36,999 nucleotides of DNA from a virus. The DNA lies in the IMG/VR virus record IMGVR_UViG_3300035701_000128, positions 1 through 36,999 of that record. One strand, written 5' to 3'. The notes below the pieces were generated by a model, which saw only the letters and a program-made list of their open reading frames with translations, was not told where the DNA came from and made no database searches. Positions 8,293-16,029 of this stretch are shown here, piece by piece (within the stretch, counting starts at the first letter, position 1; each line of letters opens with the position of its first letter). Position numbers and translations under genes: made by a program.

Positions 8293-9497
8293 GATGGCTG
8301 GCACTGATTGCATTATGGTGCAATATAGCAACTGCACAAGTTGTAGTACAACACAATATCTCAGATGATGGCTATGTTAGAGTTCCACTTCAGTTTCCAT
8401 TTCCTTATTATGGTCGTGTTTTTACTGAGTCTTTTATGTTCAGTAACGGTGTTGTTGGCTTTCTCAATCCAAGTAATAGTTGGTGCTGTACTGGATTTAA
8501 TCTCGAAACAACGGTAGGTAGTCCATTTAGCTATGCGATTATGCCTCTGCAGACAGACTTGCTTAACTATAGTGGCAGGTTCTTAACAGAAGGAACACCT
8601 CAGTATCAACGATATAAGTGGGAGAACATCAGTGAGTTTGGTGTCCCTAACAATCTTAATACCTTTGGTGTAGAGATTAGACCTAGTGGCTACATTGGTA
8701 TGCACTATGAACAGGTTAACATCAGTCCTTGGAGACCTGTTACAAGAGGCATGACAGGAAACACTGAAGCAGGTGAATATACACAGTATTATCATGGTCC
8801 TGGCTACAGCAGTATAGAAAATGTAGGGTATATTACACAAAATACTGGCGACAGGTGTGCAGTAGACCCTCTATTTAGTCCTAGTTGTCCTGGTTATCAG
8901 TTAGCTTTCTACAACCAACAATGCACTGTGAACCCACTATATGACGCAAGCTGTTACGGATATGCAGAAGCTTATCTCAATCAACAATGCAGCTCTAGTG
9001 CGTTGTATGACAGAAGATGTCCTGGATACAACTCAGCTTATGCACTTGCAAATGTTGTGTCAGCACCAACACCAGTTGTATCAAGACCTGCTTTACAAAT
9101 CAGCTCGTCAGGTAGAGTCTCTGTCGAAACTCCTATCGTGTCTGACACAGTTGTCAACGAAGTAATAACAAGACCAAATGCTAATACATCAGTTCAACAG
9201 ACTAATCAAGAACCTAATAGACCTGCCTCAGTACAGACAGAACCAAAGACGGAGAAGAAGACTGAGGCTAAACCGCAAGCTCAGACTAGGAAAGCTGAGA
9301 GTAAGAATGAAGTCACGGCTAAAGGACCTACGATAGTAGATGTGCAGATTCAACAACCTAATGTCTTAATTATAGACATGATGTACAAACAGCTCATTAA
9401 AAAGCCGATACAAGATAACAACAGAGCTTATTATGCTCTGATAATGAATAGTCAGAAAACACACGAGGAGATGGTAGATGAGCAGTATAGAAGATAA
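8289..9497 (+). CDS. exported nidogen (NIDO)-like protein with 22-residue Cys repeats
   Basis: A 402-residue protein with a signal peptide (MRWLALIALWCNIATA, cleavage before Q17). Residues about 34-150 have the NIDO-domain pattern: FPFPYYGRVFTESFMFSNG, then a hydrophobic strand, IMPLQTDL and FGVEIRPSGYIGMHY. NIDO domains are extracellular adhesion modules. Residues 190-252 hold three copies of a 22-residue unit with Cys at 190/200, 212/222 and 234/244 (pattern C-x4-L-[YF]-x3-C-x-G-Y-x2-A-[FY]). A charged Lys/Gln/Thr linker (about 290-350) leads to a helical C-terminus. It sits just before the lysis genes. Roles such as adhesin or receptor blocking are inference. Confidence 0.75.
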   Translation: MRWLALIALWCNIATAQVVVQHNISDDGYVRVPLQFPFPYYGRVFTESFMFSNGVVGFLNPSNSWCCTGFNLETTVGSPFSYAIMPLQTDLLNYSGRFLTEGTPQYQRYKWENISEFGVPNNLNTFGVEIRPSGYIGMHYEQVNISPWRPVTRGMTGNTEAGEYTQYYHGPGYSSIENVGYITQNTGDRCAVDPLFSPSCPGYQLAFYNQQCTVNPLYDASCYGYAEAYLNQQCSSSALYDRRCPGYNSAYALANVVSAPTPVVSRPALQISSSGRVSVETPIVSDTVVNEVITRPNANTSVQQTNQEPNRPASVQTEPKTEKKTEAKPQAQTRKAESKNEVTAKGPTIVDVQIQQPNVLIIDMMYKQLIKKPIQDNNRAYYALIMNSQKTHEEMVDEQYRR

Positions 9498-9918
9498 GAA
9501 GCCTGACTACGAGTTCAGCGTTGGTGGCTATAAACTTAAGTATTCTAACAAGTTATTAGCTATGATTATCGCTATTACTCCTATCCTTGGTGGCACTCTT
9601 TGGGGTGCTTTTGAAGCTGTTAAAGGTTATCAGTCTATGCAGAAGAAGATTGATACTTATGTCGCTCCTGACTTGTCAGAGTTTGATAAGAGATTAGCTA
9701 CACTAGAAGAGTCTACAGCTAAGGTTAATGATTACACAAGAGACATCAAGAATGATATTAAGAATGATGTTCGTAGGCTTGAGAAGGTTGTAGAGCAGGT
9801 AGAAAGAGACGGTAAACAGTTATCTCGTGAAGTAGACAAAGACATTAGAGAGATGCGTAGAGAGACTGACACCAAGATTAAACGAGCATTAGATAACCCA
9901 TTATCAAACAAGGATTAA
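9478..9918 (+). CDS. membrane-anchored coiled-coil protein, i-spanin candidate
   Basis: A 146-residue protein with a short N-terminal domain, one transmembrane segment (about residues 27-48: LLAMIIAITPILGGTLWGAF) and a long, highly charged coiled coil (residues 52-140, heptads with KKID, EKVVEQVERD, REVDKDIREM). GAGGAG precedes ATG 9478, which overlaps the NIDO gene by 20 bases. Placement directly before holin and endolysin and the TM-plus-coiled-coil layout fit an inner-membrane spanin. The cytoplasmic N-terminus of about 25 residues is longer than usual, and no o-spanin partner was recognised. Confidence 0.55.
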   Translation: MSSIEDKKPDYEFSVGGYKLKYSNKLLAMIIAITPILGGTLWGAFEAVKGYQSMQKKIDTYVAPDLSEFDKRLATLEESTAKVNDYTRDIKNDIKNDVRRLEKVVEQVERDGKQLSREVDKDIREMRRETDTKIKRALDNPLSNKD

Positions 9919-9920
9919 CC

Positions 9921-10325
9921 ATGATTCCAATCGCAGCCATTTTAAGCATCGGTGAGAAGGTATTAGATAGAGTATTGCCTAACCCAGAAGCTAAAGCCAA
10001 AGCTCTTGCTGAACTAGCTAAGATAGAGCAAGAAGGTAAGTTAGCTGAGTTACAAGCTGACAATGTTGAATCTCAGGAAGTTAGCAGTCGTTGGAATGCT
10101 GACATGGGTTCAGATTCTTGGTTGTCTAAGAACATTAGACCATTGACTTTGATTGCAATTCTTATTGGTTACTTTGTATTTGCCACAGCATCAGCTTTTG
10201 GTCTTGATGTTAAACAGGCTTATGTTGAGTTACTAGGTCAATGGGGTATGTTGATTATGTCTGCTTACTTTGGTGGTCGTACCTTAGAAAAGATTATGGA
10301 TAAGAAGAATGCAATTAACAAGTAA
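9921..10325 (+). CDS. holin, 3TM (GTA-holin) family
   Basis: A 134-residue protein with an amphipathic charged N-terminus (LPNPEAKAKALAELAKIEQE), the family hallmark WNADMGSDSWLSKNIRPLTL (about residues 59-78), then two hydrophobic segments (LIAILIGYFVFATASAFG and LLGQWGMLIMSAYFGGRTLEK). This matches the Holin_3TM family of gene-transfer agents and many phages, which permeabilises the inner membrane to time lysis. AGGA precedes the ATG. Its last 17 bases overlap the endolysin gene, the usual coupling of holin and endolysin. Confidence 0.85.
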   Translation: MIPIAAILSIGEKVLDRVLPNPEAKAKALAELAKIEQEGKLAELQADNVESQEVSSRWNADMGSDSWLSKNIRPLTLIAILIGYFVFATASAFGLDVKQAYVELLGQWGMLIMSAYFGGRTLEKIMDKKNAINK

Positions 10326-10773
10326 CTTTAGTTTAAAAGAACTTACTGTATCAGAGACAGCTACTCGTAAGGGGTTAGATAACACCCCTAGTGAGGCTAT
10401 TACTGCTAACCTTAAGACACTAGCTGAGACCATCCTACAGCCTCTTAGAGAGCATTATGGCAAGTCTGTGAAGGTCAACAGTGGCTATCGCTCTCCTGAT
10501 GTCAATGCCTCTGTAGGAGGCTCTAAGACCTCTGACCACTGTAAAGGTCAAGCAGCAGACATAGAGATTGCTGGAGTTGCTAATGGCGAGTTAGCTAACT
10601 ACATTGCTTCTAACTTTAAGTTTACACAGGTTATCCTAGAGTTCTATACTCAAGGTATACCCGATAGTGGATGGGTTCATGTATCTTATGATGCTAACGA
10701 CCTAAAGTGTCAAACACTGACAGCGGTCAAGAAAGACGGTAAGACTGTGTACTTACCTGGTTTAGTTGTATAA
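10309..10773 (+). CDS. endolysin, M15_3 family L,D/D,D-peptidase
   Basis: A 154-residue protein of the M15_3 zinc peptidase family, which cleaves peptide cross-links in peptidoglycan. Visible motifs are NSGYRSPDVN (58-66), SDHCKGQAADIEI with zinc ligands H77 and D84, and WVHVSYD with H124. The length suits a single-domain endolysin. There is no signal peptide, so export depends on the upstream holin. The ATG at 10309 lies inside the holin gene with AAGAAG before it. It is the last gene of the rightward transcription unit. Confidence 0.9.
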   Translation: MQLTSNFSLKELTVSETATRKGLDNTPSEAITANLKTLAETILQPLREHYGKSVKVNSGYRSPDVNASVGGSKTSDHCKGQAADIEIAGVANGELANYIASNFKFTQVILEFYTQGIPDSGWVHVSYDANDLKCQTLTAVKKDGKTVYLPGLVV

Positions 10774-10957
10774 CTTTACCTAACGGTAACATTTGCTTAA
10801 TTATTGTGCAAATATGCTGTTTTATTACCTTTCGGTAATCTATGTAAATCTTCTGTTAAAAGTAAAATAGTTATGTAAATCCTCTTTTTAAAAGTGGAAT
10901 TGCACAAATTACGGAAGCAAGGCTCGTAAATTACGGAAGCAAATCCGACTAACTGTG
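10774..10957. repeat. repeat-rich intergenic region between converging arms
   Basis: There is no gene here. Two TTACC-N4-GGTAA hairpins lie at 10776-10789 and 10824-10839 (the second extended to ATTACC/GGTAAT). ATTTGC/GCAAAT forms an inverted pair at 10791-10796 and 10808-10813. TATGTAAATC with a following TTAAAAGT occurs twice (from about 10841 and 10872). AAATTACGGAAGCAA occurs twice exactly, at 10906-10920 and 10928-10942. None is followed by a T-run on the + strand, so these are not obvious terminators. Confidence 0.7.
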
Positions 10958-10987
10958 TAAAAAAAGACAGCCCCGATTAGAGGGCTG
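10958..10987 (-). terminator. intrinsic terminator of the leftward arm
   Basis: A perfect six-pair stem, CAGCCC (10968-10973) and GGGCTG (10982-10987), with an eight-base loop. Read on the - strand it is followed by TC and seven T (10965-10959). It lies 28 bases past the stop of the ribonucleotide reductase gene and would end leftward transcription. Confidence 0.85.
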
Positions 10988-11015
10988 CCATAAAGGTACT
11001 ACACACACAAGGAAA

Positions 11016-12923
11016 CTAGATAGAACAACCACCTGCAGTACAGCTCAACATCTGAGCACCTTCCACATTATCATCATACTCTTTAAATGTAGCCCAATCA
11101 ATGTCAGCAGGTTGTAAAGCTTTTAACTTAGCATACTCTTGTTCGTTTACCTCTTCATAAGGGGCTTGCTTGTATGTCCCTCCGTCCATCGGTAGGAAAG
11201 ACACACCAGTTACCTCATCAAAGTGTTCAAACACCCATGCTCCAACTTCCATCCATTCATTCTCTTTAACAGAGATAGTCACAGACGGCTTGTGTTCGCA
11301 ATAGTGACGCTGGAATAATAACCATAACTTCAAGTGTTGCACAGCTGTTAAGTCTTCACGCAACAAAGCACCGTCAGCCACAGCAACAGGGAAACTAAAT
11401 ACTGTTGTACTCTCAGGCTTCATTACACAAGGCTCTGCTACAAATCCAGCTTGAATCATGAACTGCGTTAGTGGGTCTTTGTTATCACCTCTAACACGAC
11501 GAATATAGTATTGGCTATGCTGAGGATGAATGCCAGAGGCAGTACTACAAAGCTGCGACACTGTACCTTCGGGTTTAACAGCTGTAACAGCCACACTCGG
11601 GTTAATTCCAATGATAGCAGCAAATTCAGCATTAGTAGTAACAGCAACATCTTTCAACCTTTCTAGTCTAGCTGGTAACTGAGGGTCATCAGGGTTATTC
11701 AACAGTGCGTTATCACAGATACCAGTCATCGACACACCTAGTAGTGCTTCTTCTTCTGTATTCTTCTGCCATATCTTACGCAAGTAAGGGAAGTCTGTTA
11801 ACGACGCTTGAAAAGTTCCAAGGATAGATGCCACACGAATCTTATGCTCCAAAGACTCCATAGTGTCATCACTGCGAACAATGCAACTAGAAAGATTACA
11901 GAACTGATAAGGACGCAGGATAATCTCGCTGCAAGGGTTTGTACCAAAATCGTATGAAGCGTCTCGTCTACCGTTCTTTTCAGCTTGTCTCTGTGATGCG
12001 TCACGACTAAATATTCCTCTCTCGCCTGAATGTGACTCATAGATACTTGTCCACTCACGCATAAATTGACCAATGTACGGCTTCTCTTTATAGACAGCAG
12101 AGTTATTAGCTAATGCTCTTTGTCCTTGACCATCCCACCAATTACCTGCTTTAGCATGAGCCATCTTGTCATCAGACAAGTCAGACAAGCTAATCATGGC
12201 ACTGCGTCGTACTCCGCCCACAACAACAACTTCCCCGATTTTGCAGAGAATATCATGGCATTCGAGTGATGAGAGACGGCGACCAACTGCTCCTTTGAAC
12301 TTGGTAACACAAAACTTATAAAGTTCTTCCAAAGGTCCAGGTCCAGACGCTCTTCCACCAAAGGTTTTAAGTCTTGCTCCTGTAGGTCGAACTTTTGATA
12401 CATCGAACCTTGGAATCTCACCAGAATATAAAAGAGCCAAGAGCTGTCTAAGCGATTTAGCCCATCCCTCTTTAGAATCCGACACAACAATAGAAGTCTG
12501 ACTATCAAACAACTGCTCTGGCACTTCAGGTAATTTAGTAACATATTGTTGCTCCACTGAGAATCCTACACCTGTACCACAGAGAAGGATGTACATAGCT
12601 TCATCAAAAGCTTTAGGGTCATCAATAGGTAAATATGAACAGTTAAATGCTGCCACATTCTGACGCTCTAAGGCTGGTCCTGCAGTCATGATAGCTCTCA
12701 TTGACGGCATCACTGCTAAATCGTTTACTGCTAGTTCTAACTCTGCACGAAGTTCTTTAGTTAATGTGTAGTTCTGCTTTGTCTGTAAATGGTTTTCCAT
12801 GAAATCAAAGTATCTTGCTACTGTTTCATTCCAGTGTTCGCGACGACCTTCATTGTCAATGTATCGACTGTAGCGACTTTTTGCAATGAAATTATTATAA
12901 GGACTCATTGTGTATTTATTCAT
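11016..12923 (-). CDS. nrdJ: adenosylcobalamin-dependent (class II) ribonucleotide reductase, monomeric
   Basis: A 635-residue protein that reduces ribonucleotides to deoxyribonucleotides using coenzyme B12. Active-site residues are visible: C95 in FNCSY, the thiyl-radical C331 and E333 in NPCSEI, and C342 in FCNLSS. The 11-residue gap from C331 to C342 equals that in the Lactobacillus leichmannii enzyme (408/419). The C-terminal shuttle pair is C628/C633 in CTAGGC. Substrate-loop motif GTGVGFSVE lies at 116-124. It is shorter than the Lactobacillus enzyme, as phage versions usually are. GGAAG precedes the chosen ATG. It is the last gene of the leftward arm, supplying dNTPs for the polymerase module. 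Confidence 0.95.
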   Translation of the reverse strand: MNKYTMSPYNNFIAKSRYSRYIDNEGRREHWNETVARYFDFMENHLQTKQNYTLTKELRAELELAVNDLAVMPSMRAIMTAGPALERQNVAAFNCSYLPIDDPKAFDEAMYILLCGTGVGFSVEQQYVTKLPEVPEQLFDSQTSIVVSDSKEGWAKSLRQLLALLYSGEIPRFDVSKVRPTGARLKTFGGRASGPGPLEELYKFCVTKFKGAVGRRLSSLECHDILCKIGEVVVVGGVRRSAMISLSDLSDDKMAHAKAGNWWDGQGQRALANNSAVYKEKPYIGQFMREWTSIYESHSGERGIFSRDASQRQAEKNGRRDASYDFGTNPCSEIILRPYQFCNLSSCIVRSDDTMESLEHKIRVASILGTFQASLTDFPYLRKIWQKNTEEEALLGVSMTGICDNALLNNPDDPQLPARLERLKDVAVTTNAEFAAIIGINPSVAVTAVKPEGTVSQLCSTASGIHPQHSQYYIRRVRGDNKDPLTQFMIQAGFVAEPCVMKPESTTVFSFPVAVADGALLREDLTAVQHLKLWLLFQRHYCEHKPSVTISVKENEWMEVGAWVFEHFDEVTGVSFLPMDGGTYKQAPYEEVNEQEYAKLKALQPADIDWATFKEYDDNVEGAQMLSCTAGGCSI

Positions 12924-12925
12924 TC

Positions 12926-13081
12926 TTATCGTACTTCCTTTTCTAGTTTATCGGCTCTTTCCTCGATGCGGTCAGAGAATGCTTCTACAATGTCTTCACT
13001 GTTAATATCTAACAACTCTAACAAGGTTATTTCATCAAGGTCTATAAGACGCTCTTTAATCTCGTGAAGTAGTAAGGGCAT
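12926..13081 (-). CDS. small acidic/helical protein
   Basis: A 51-residue ORF beginning MPLLLHEIKERLIDLDEI and ending ERADKLEKEVR. It overlaps the end of the DUF3310-type gene by 26 bases and stops three bases before the nrdJ start, filling what would otherwise be a gap. AAGAAAG precedes the ATG. The heptad-like Leu/Ile pattern suggests one or two amphipathic helices. Tight packing and charge-rich codons make it likely real; the function is unknown. Confidence 0.6.
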   Translation of the reverse strand: MPLLLHEIKERLIDLDEITLLELLDINSEDIVEAFSDRIEERADKLEKEVR

Positions 13082-13391
13082 CTTTTTCTTTCTTGATTAA
13101 ATACTCTAAATAGTGTGCAGCCTTTTCAAGGTCTTCAACACCGTTCTTATAAGGGTATCGTAACACATACTTAATAATGTTACCAGCCCAATAGTTCAGT
13201 TCCCATTCTTCTATAATTTCCCAAGGTTGACAAGCTCTCTTGTAATGAGAACCGCCAACTTGACGAGATAAGACATCTCCCTGGTCTTCTAAGCCCTCTC
13301 TAGAAAGAAGTAAATCTTTGAGAGAAGGGTCATCATTATAACACAGGTTTGGCATTGCTATAGGAAAATCAGTAAATTTATTTTCCATCAT
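13056..13391 (-). CDS. DUF3310 protein (T7 gp1.7-type nucleotide kinase family)
   Basis: A 111-residue protein whose C-terminal half carries the DUF3310 pattern: VGGSHYKRACQPWEIIEEWE, then YWAGNIIKYVLRYPYKNG, then EDLEKAAHYLEYLI. Phage proteins with this domain are often annotated as nucleotide kinase by relation to T7 gp1.7; I cannot verify kinase activity here. The N-terminal 45 residues look like a less conserved extension. AAGGGG precedes the ATG, which overlaps the upstream exonuclease stop. Placement beside nrdJ fits a role in nucleotide metabolism. Confidence 0.75.
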   Translation of the reverse strand: MMENKFTDFPIAMPNLCYNDDPSLKDLLLSREGLEDQGDVLSRQVGGSHYKRACQPWEIIEEWELNYWAGNIIKYVLRYPYKNGVEDLEKAAHYLEYLIKKEKDALTTSRD

Positions 13392-14125
13392 GCAACCCCT
13401 TTGATTTTAATACCTTTTTTAACCGCTGTAGTCCCTTGACTCCACGAACCGCAGTCCCTGCACTGATACCTTTGATAAGTACCTGTTGTCGCCAAAGTGA
13501 ATCCACGCTTCTGTATCTTCGTTGAAGCACAGCTTGGACATACATGGTTATCGGTATTAAGATTGCGATTAGGAAGCGATTTAATCCAAGGTAACAATTT
13601 ATAGTAAAGCTTTTCCAATAATATGACATCCTGGATGTTGTACTTTTCCATACGACTCCAAGCTGCACTATCTTTGTCCATACACTTAAGCCACAGTTCA
13701 AATCCTTCATGCTCTACCTTCTTACCTAGTCCTAGTTGTTGTGAGACATAATCTAACTTATTGCTAGTAAACCTAAAGTTGCTCCTAACAGTACGAAGTA
13801 AATCAATCTTCTTACTAGGAGATGGTGGATTAAGATTATGTAAAAGAAATTCCTTGTTGAGAATAGGTAAGTCGAACTTATTGCCATTATAAGTAACAAC
13901 ACCGTCTGCTGAGTCGATAAGTCCATGAATACCTTTTAACATTTTCTTTCTTGATGATTTGTGAATAGAATCAAACACAACTTCTTTATCACCGAGCCAC
14001 TTAGCACAGTAGCAAAGAACTTGTGATGAGTCTATCATCTGATTGATGCCGATGTTCTGGTCGAATAGTCCCCAAACATACGCACTGTTGGGGCTTGTTT
14101 CAATATCAAGCAATAGAATTTTCAT
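13388..14125 (-). CDS. DnaQ/RNase H-like 3'-5' exonuclease with C-terminal zinc ribbon
   Basis: A 245-residue protein. Acidic catalytic residues are visible: D7 and E9 in LLDIETSP, N80 and D85 in YNGNKFDLPIL, D125, and D166 in the YNIQDV helix. This is the RNase_H_2/DEDD layout that degrades nucleic acid from the 3' end. A four-Cys zinc ribbon follows (C196, C199, C222, C225), probably for DNA binding. It lies in the replication arm, overlapping neighbours as ATGA. The polymerase has its own exonuclease domain, so this enzyme probably acts in recombination or host DNA breakdown. Confidence 0.85.
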   Translation of the reverse strand: MKILLLDIETSPNSAYVWGLFDQNIGINQMIDSSQVLCYCAKWLGDKEVVFDSIHKSSRKKMLKGIHGLIDSADGVVTYNGNKFDLPILNKEFLLHNLNPPSPSKKIDLLRTVRSNFRFTSNKLDYVSQQLGLGKKVEHEGFELWLKCMDKDSAAWSRMEKYNIQDVILLEKLYYKLLPWIKSLPNRNLNTDNHVCPSCASTKIQKRGFTLATTGTYQRYQCRDCGSWSQGTTAVKKGIKIKGVA

Positions 14126-14328
14126 TTAACTTTCTTCTTCCAATCGTAAACAAACCAAGGACCAATAACTTCTAAAGCATCAACCACTTGCTTAAAGCTA
14201 TCTAAATCTTCTTGACCCCAATTATTGTCTTTGATGTCTTTTTTAAGAGACTTGTATGTACCGATTAAACGACCAGCAACAATCTCGTCACAGAAGTCGT
14301 TATCAATGTCAATTTTAATTTCACTCAT
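14122..14328 (-). CDS. hypothetical acidic protein
   Basis: A 68-residue protein beginning MSEIKIDIDNDFCDEIVAG and ending PWFVYDWKKKVK. It has no membrane segment; it is predicted mainly helical with an acidic start and basic end. It sits between two nuclease genes in the replication arm and overlaps the next gene as ATGA. Not recognised as a named family; small proteins with this start occur in many T7-like phages. Confidence 0.7.
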   Translation of the reverse strand: MSEIKIDIDNDFCDEIVAGRLIGTYKSLKKDIKDNNWGQEDLDSFKQVVDALEVIGPWFVYDWKKKVK

Positions 14329-14329
14329 A

Positions 14330-14662
14330 TTATCCTGCCATCATGTCAAAGAGAACCTCAGCGTCAATCACTGCTAAGGGCTTACAACCGTTTTGTTTAA
14401 TAATAACAATAGGTTCATACTTACCGTGAGACTTAGCTTGTTCGTAGTAATTATACACAGCTACCTTTGCTAGTGACTTACATTCAAACACTGCAGGTAT
14501 TTCATCCTTTGCAAACTGAGACATCACTACATCTTCACCGTGCGAACCCATTGGACAACTACGCAAGTCTAATTCGCTTAGTTGCGGATACCTTGCTAGT
14601 AACTCTTTTACTACCCATTTTTGCAGGTTTCTTCCCTTTGCTTTCGCTGATTGTGTTTTCAT
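14330..14662 (-). CDS. PD-(D/E)XK nuclease (Holliday-junction-resolvase-like)
   Basis: A 110-residue protein with the motif GSHGEDVV (D44) followed by VFECKSLAK (E60-x-K62), and a helix VAVYNYYEQAK. This is the PD-(D/E)XK core layout of small archaeal/phage resolvase-type nucleases. Its likely role is cutting branched DNA before packaging, or recombination. AAAGG lies nine bases before the ATG, inside the upstream gene, with which it shares a 104-base out-of-frame overlap. The E-x-K motif is certain; the substrate is inferred. Confidence 0.75.
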   Translation of the reverse strand: MKTQSAKAKGRNLQKWVVKELLARYPQLSELDLRSCPMGSHGEDVVMSQFAKDEIPAVFECKSLAKVAVYNYYEQAKSHGKYEPIVIIKQNGCKPLAVIDAEVLFDMMAG

Positions 14663-14888
14663 TTAATATTACCTTTCTGTTTTTAATCCATGCTTTAGGG
14701 ATGTGCATTCTTGCATTGGTTTGGTCGATAGACCAGGTAGATGCTAAACATATTGCTTCATCTGTTTCATCAACTAAATAACCAATAGTAGTACAGTGAT
14801 GCACCTCTGCTTTAGTCTTTGATTCCCATCCTGAGTCCGCTACTGCATCAATCCAAACTACTTGTATTACTTTAGGGGTGGTTGCCAT
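14559..14888 (-). CDS. conserved phage hypothetical protein
   Basis: A 109-residue protein. The core (VVWIDAVADSGWESKT, TIGYLVDETDEAICLASTW, ARMHIPKAWI) is a pattern I know from many phage genomes without a function. The part after residue 72 is Lys/Ser-rich and overlaps the nuclease gene for 104 bases in another frame, so this tail may be an extension with little constraint. Its start overlaps the end of the exonuclease gene by 22 bases. The core resembles a small DUF3850-like beta domain, but I cannot assign it. Confidence 0.75.
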   Translation of the reverse strand: MATTPKVIQVVWIDAVADSGWESKTKAEVHHCTTIGYLVDETDEAICLASTWSIDQTNARMHIPKAWIKNRKVILNENTISESKGKKPAKMGSKRVTSKVSATKRIRLA

Positions 14889-15541
14889 ACATCGCCTTGT
14901 TTTCGTTGTAAGTAAAGTAAGTTTCCATTCTCTAACACCCTTGGAGTATCACCATCGTAAGCCTTGAGTACAGCTTCGTATAGCTCTTCTACATTAGTGC
15001 AGTCTTTAAGTATCTTAGCTCCTTTAGCAGGTCCAATACCTTTTAATCCTTTAATATTATCAGCAACATCTCCTGTTAATATTTGAAGATAAAAATTGTA
15101 CCAACCTGTAAATTCGTCTACATACTGTTTAGTATGTTTTCGATAATTATAGTGCCATCCAGGAATCTGCAGCAAGTCTTTATCAATTCCGACAATGATG
15201 CACTCATCCTTTAGTTCTGTTCCTCTTGTTGCTACTATATCATCTGCTTCAATACCATCTACAATTACAAAACCCCACGATTCCACTAGGTGGTTTCGCA
15301 GAGCTTGTAAGTGTATTGGTTTCTCAGAGATTCTATTGCCTTTGTAGGGGGCTGTTTTAGCTAACTCATAACGAAAGTTTCCTGTACCTGTCAAGTAACC
15401 CTCATACTCATCACACTCAACTTCCATACAAAGCTCAATCATAGTAGCTTCAAGCCTAGATACAGCAAGTGCCTCATCTATATCATTAGACGAGAATCCT
15501 ACAGCGTATGTCAAACTATCGCTATCTATAATGGCTATCAT
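14867..15541 (-). CDS. 5'-3' exonuclease / flap endonuclease (T7 gp6 / T5 D15-like)
   Basis: A 224-residue protein with a PIN/FEN domain. Acidic metal ligands are visible at D6 and D8 (IDSDS), E98/D100/D101 (GIEADDIV), D120/D122 (GIDKDLL) and D158/D161 (TGDVADN). They are followed by a helix-hairpin-helix GLKGIGPAKGAKIL (165-178) that grips DNA. It removes RNA primers and degrades DNA 5' to 3' during replication. Together with primase-helicase, polymerase and SSB it completes a T7-style replisome. The start overlaps an HNH gene as ATGA. Confidence 0.92.
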   Translation of the reverse strand: MIAIIDSDSLTYAVGFSSNDIDEALAVSRLEATMIELCMEVECDEYEGYLTGTGNFRYELAKTAPYKGNRISEKPIHLQALRNHLVESWGFVIVDGIEADDIVATRGTELKDECIIVGIDKDLLQIPGWHYNYRKHTKQYVDEFTGWYNFYLQILTGDVADNIKGLKGIGPAKGAKILKDCTNVEELYEAVLKAYDGDTPRVLENGNLLYLQRKQGDVWQPPLK

Positions 15542-16029
15542 GCTTCTATCCTGTGGTATTTATCTCGTGCTTCATCAGCAACAAGACAAGCATATTCAAA
15601 GTCGTCATAATGACCAAGCTCTAAACGCTTTTTAGAAACATTAATATAAACTCTCCACTTATTTTTCAACTTATTCCAAGACACACCCTTAACTCCAGAT
15701 GTGTTATCTTTTCTTTTTGCTGAATTGTAAGAGTTTTCTGAGTCTGAGACAACTCGAAGATTCTCTATTCTATTATCGTTCCTCTTCCGATTGATGTGGT
15801 CTAAAGTAGCAGGGTCTTCACCTTTGAACATTTTCCATATTAAACGATGCTCCCTGTACAATTCTTTATCAATACCTATGTAAACATAACCGCTAACAGT
15901 ACAATAAAAACCTGCCTTACTGCCATTAACAACTTTACGCTTATTTATTTTCCAATACAAACCACCATCTTTATAACAAAACAAAGACAGCAGTTTTTCT
16001 TGAGACGGAAGAGGAATCGTTTTACGCAT
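15538..16029 (-). CDS. HNH endonuclease with AP2 domain, free-standing homing type
   Basis: A 163-residue protein. An HNH_3-type nuclease domain has H61 (REHRLIW), D77/H78 (LDHINRKRNDN) and N90 (ENLRVV). It is followed by an AP2-like DNA-binding domain from residue 112 (SGVKGVSWNKLKNKWRVYI, ELGHYDDFEYACLVADEA). This two-domain layout is typical of mobile homing endonucleases in phages. It is wedged between the ssDNA-binding and exonuclease genes, overlapping the first as TAATG and the second as ATGA, so it is fully embedded in the operon. Confidence 0.9.
   Translation of the reverse strand: MRKTIPLPSQEKLLSLFCYKDGGLYWKINKRKVVNGSKAGFYCTVSGYVYIGIDKELYREHRLIWKMFKGEDPATLDHINRKRNDNRIENLRVVSDSENSYNSAKRKDNTSGVKGVSWNKLKNKWRVYINVSKKRLELGHYDDFEYACLVADEARDKYHRIEA

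Noticed and set aside
8941-9165. 74-codon + ORF within the NIDO-like gene
   Set aside because: Alternate frame over the Cys repeats; the real gene has signal peptide and domain pattern.
10776-10839. TTACC/GGTAA hairpins as terminators of the rightward arm
   Set aside because: No T-run follows on the + strand and stems are only five to six pairs.
12194-12544. 116-codon ORF (also 11798-12073 and 11468-11650) inside the reductase gene
   Set aside because: Shadow frames of a clearly conserved enzyme; no ribosome sites, implausible composition.
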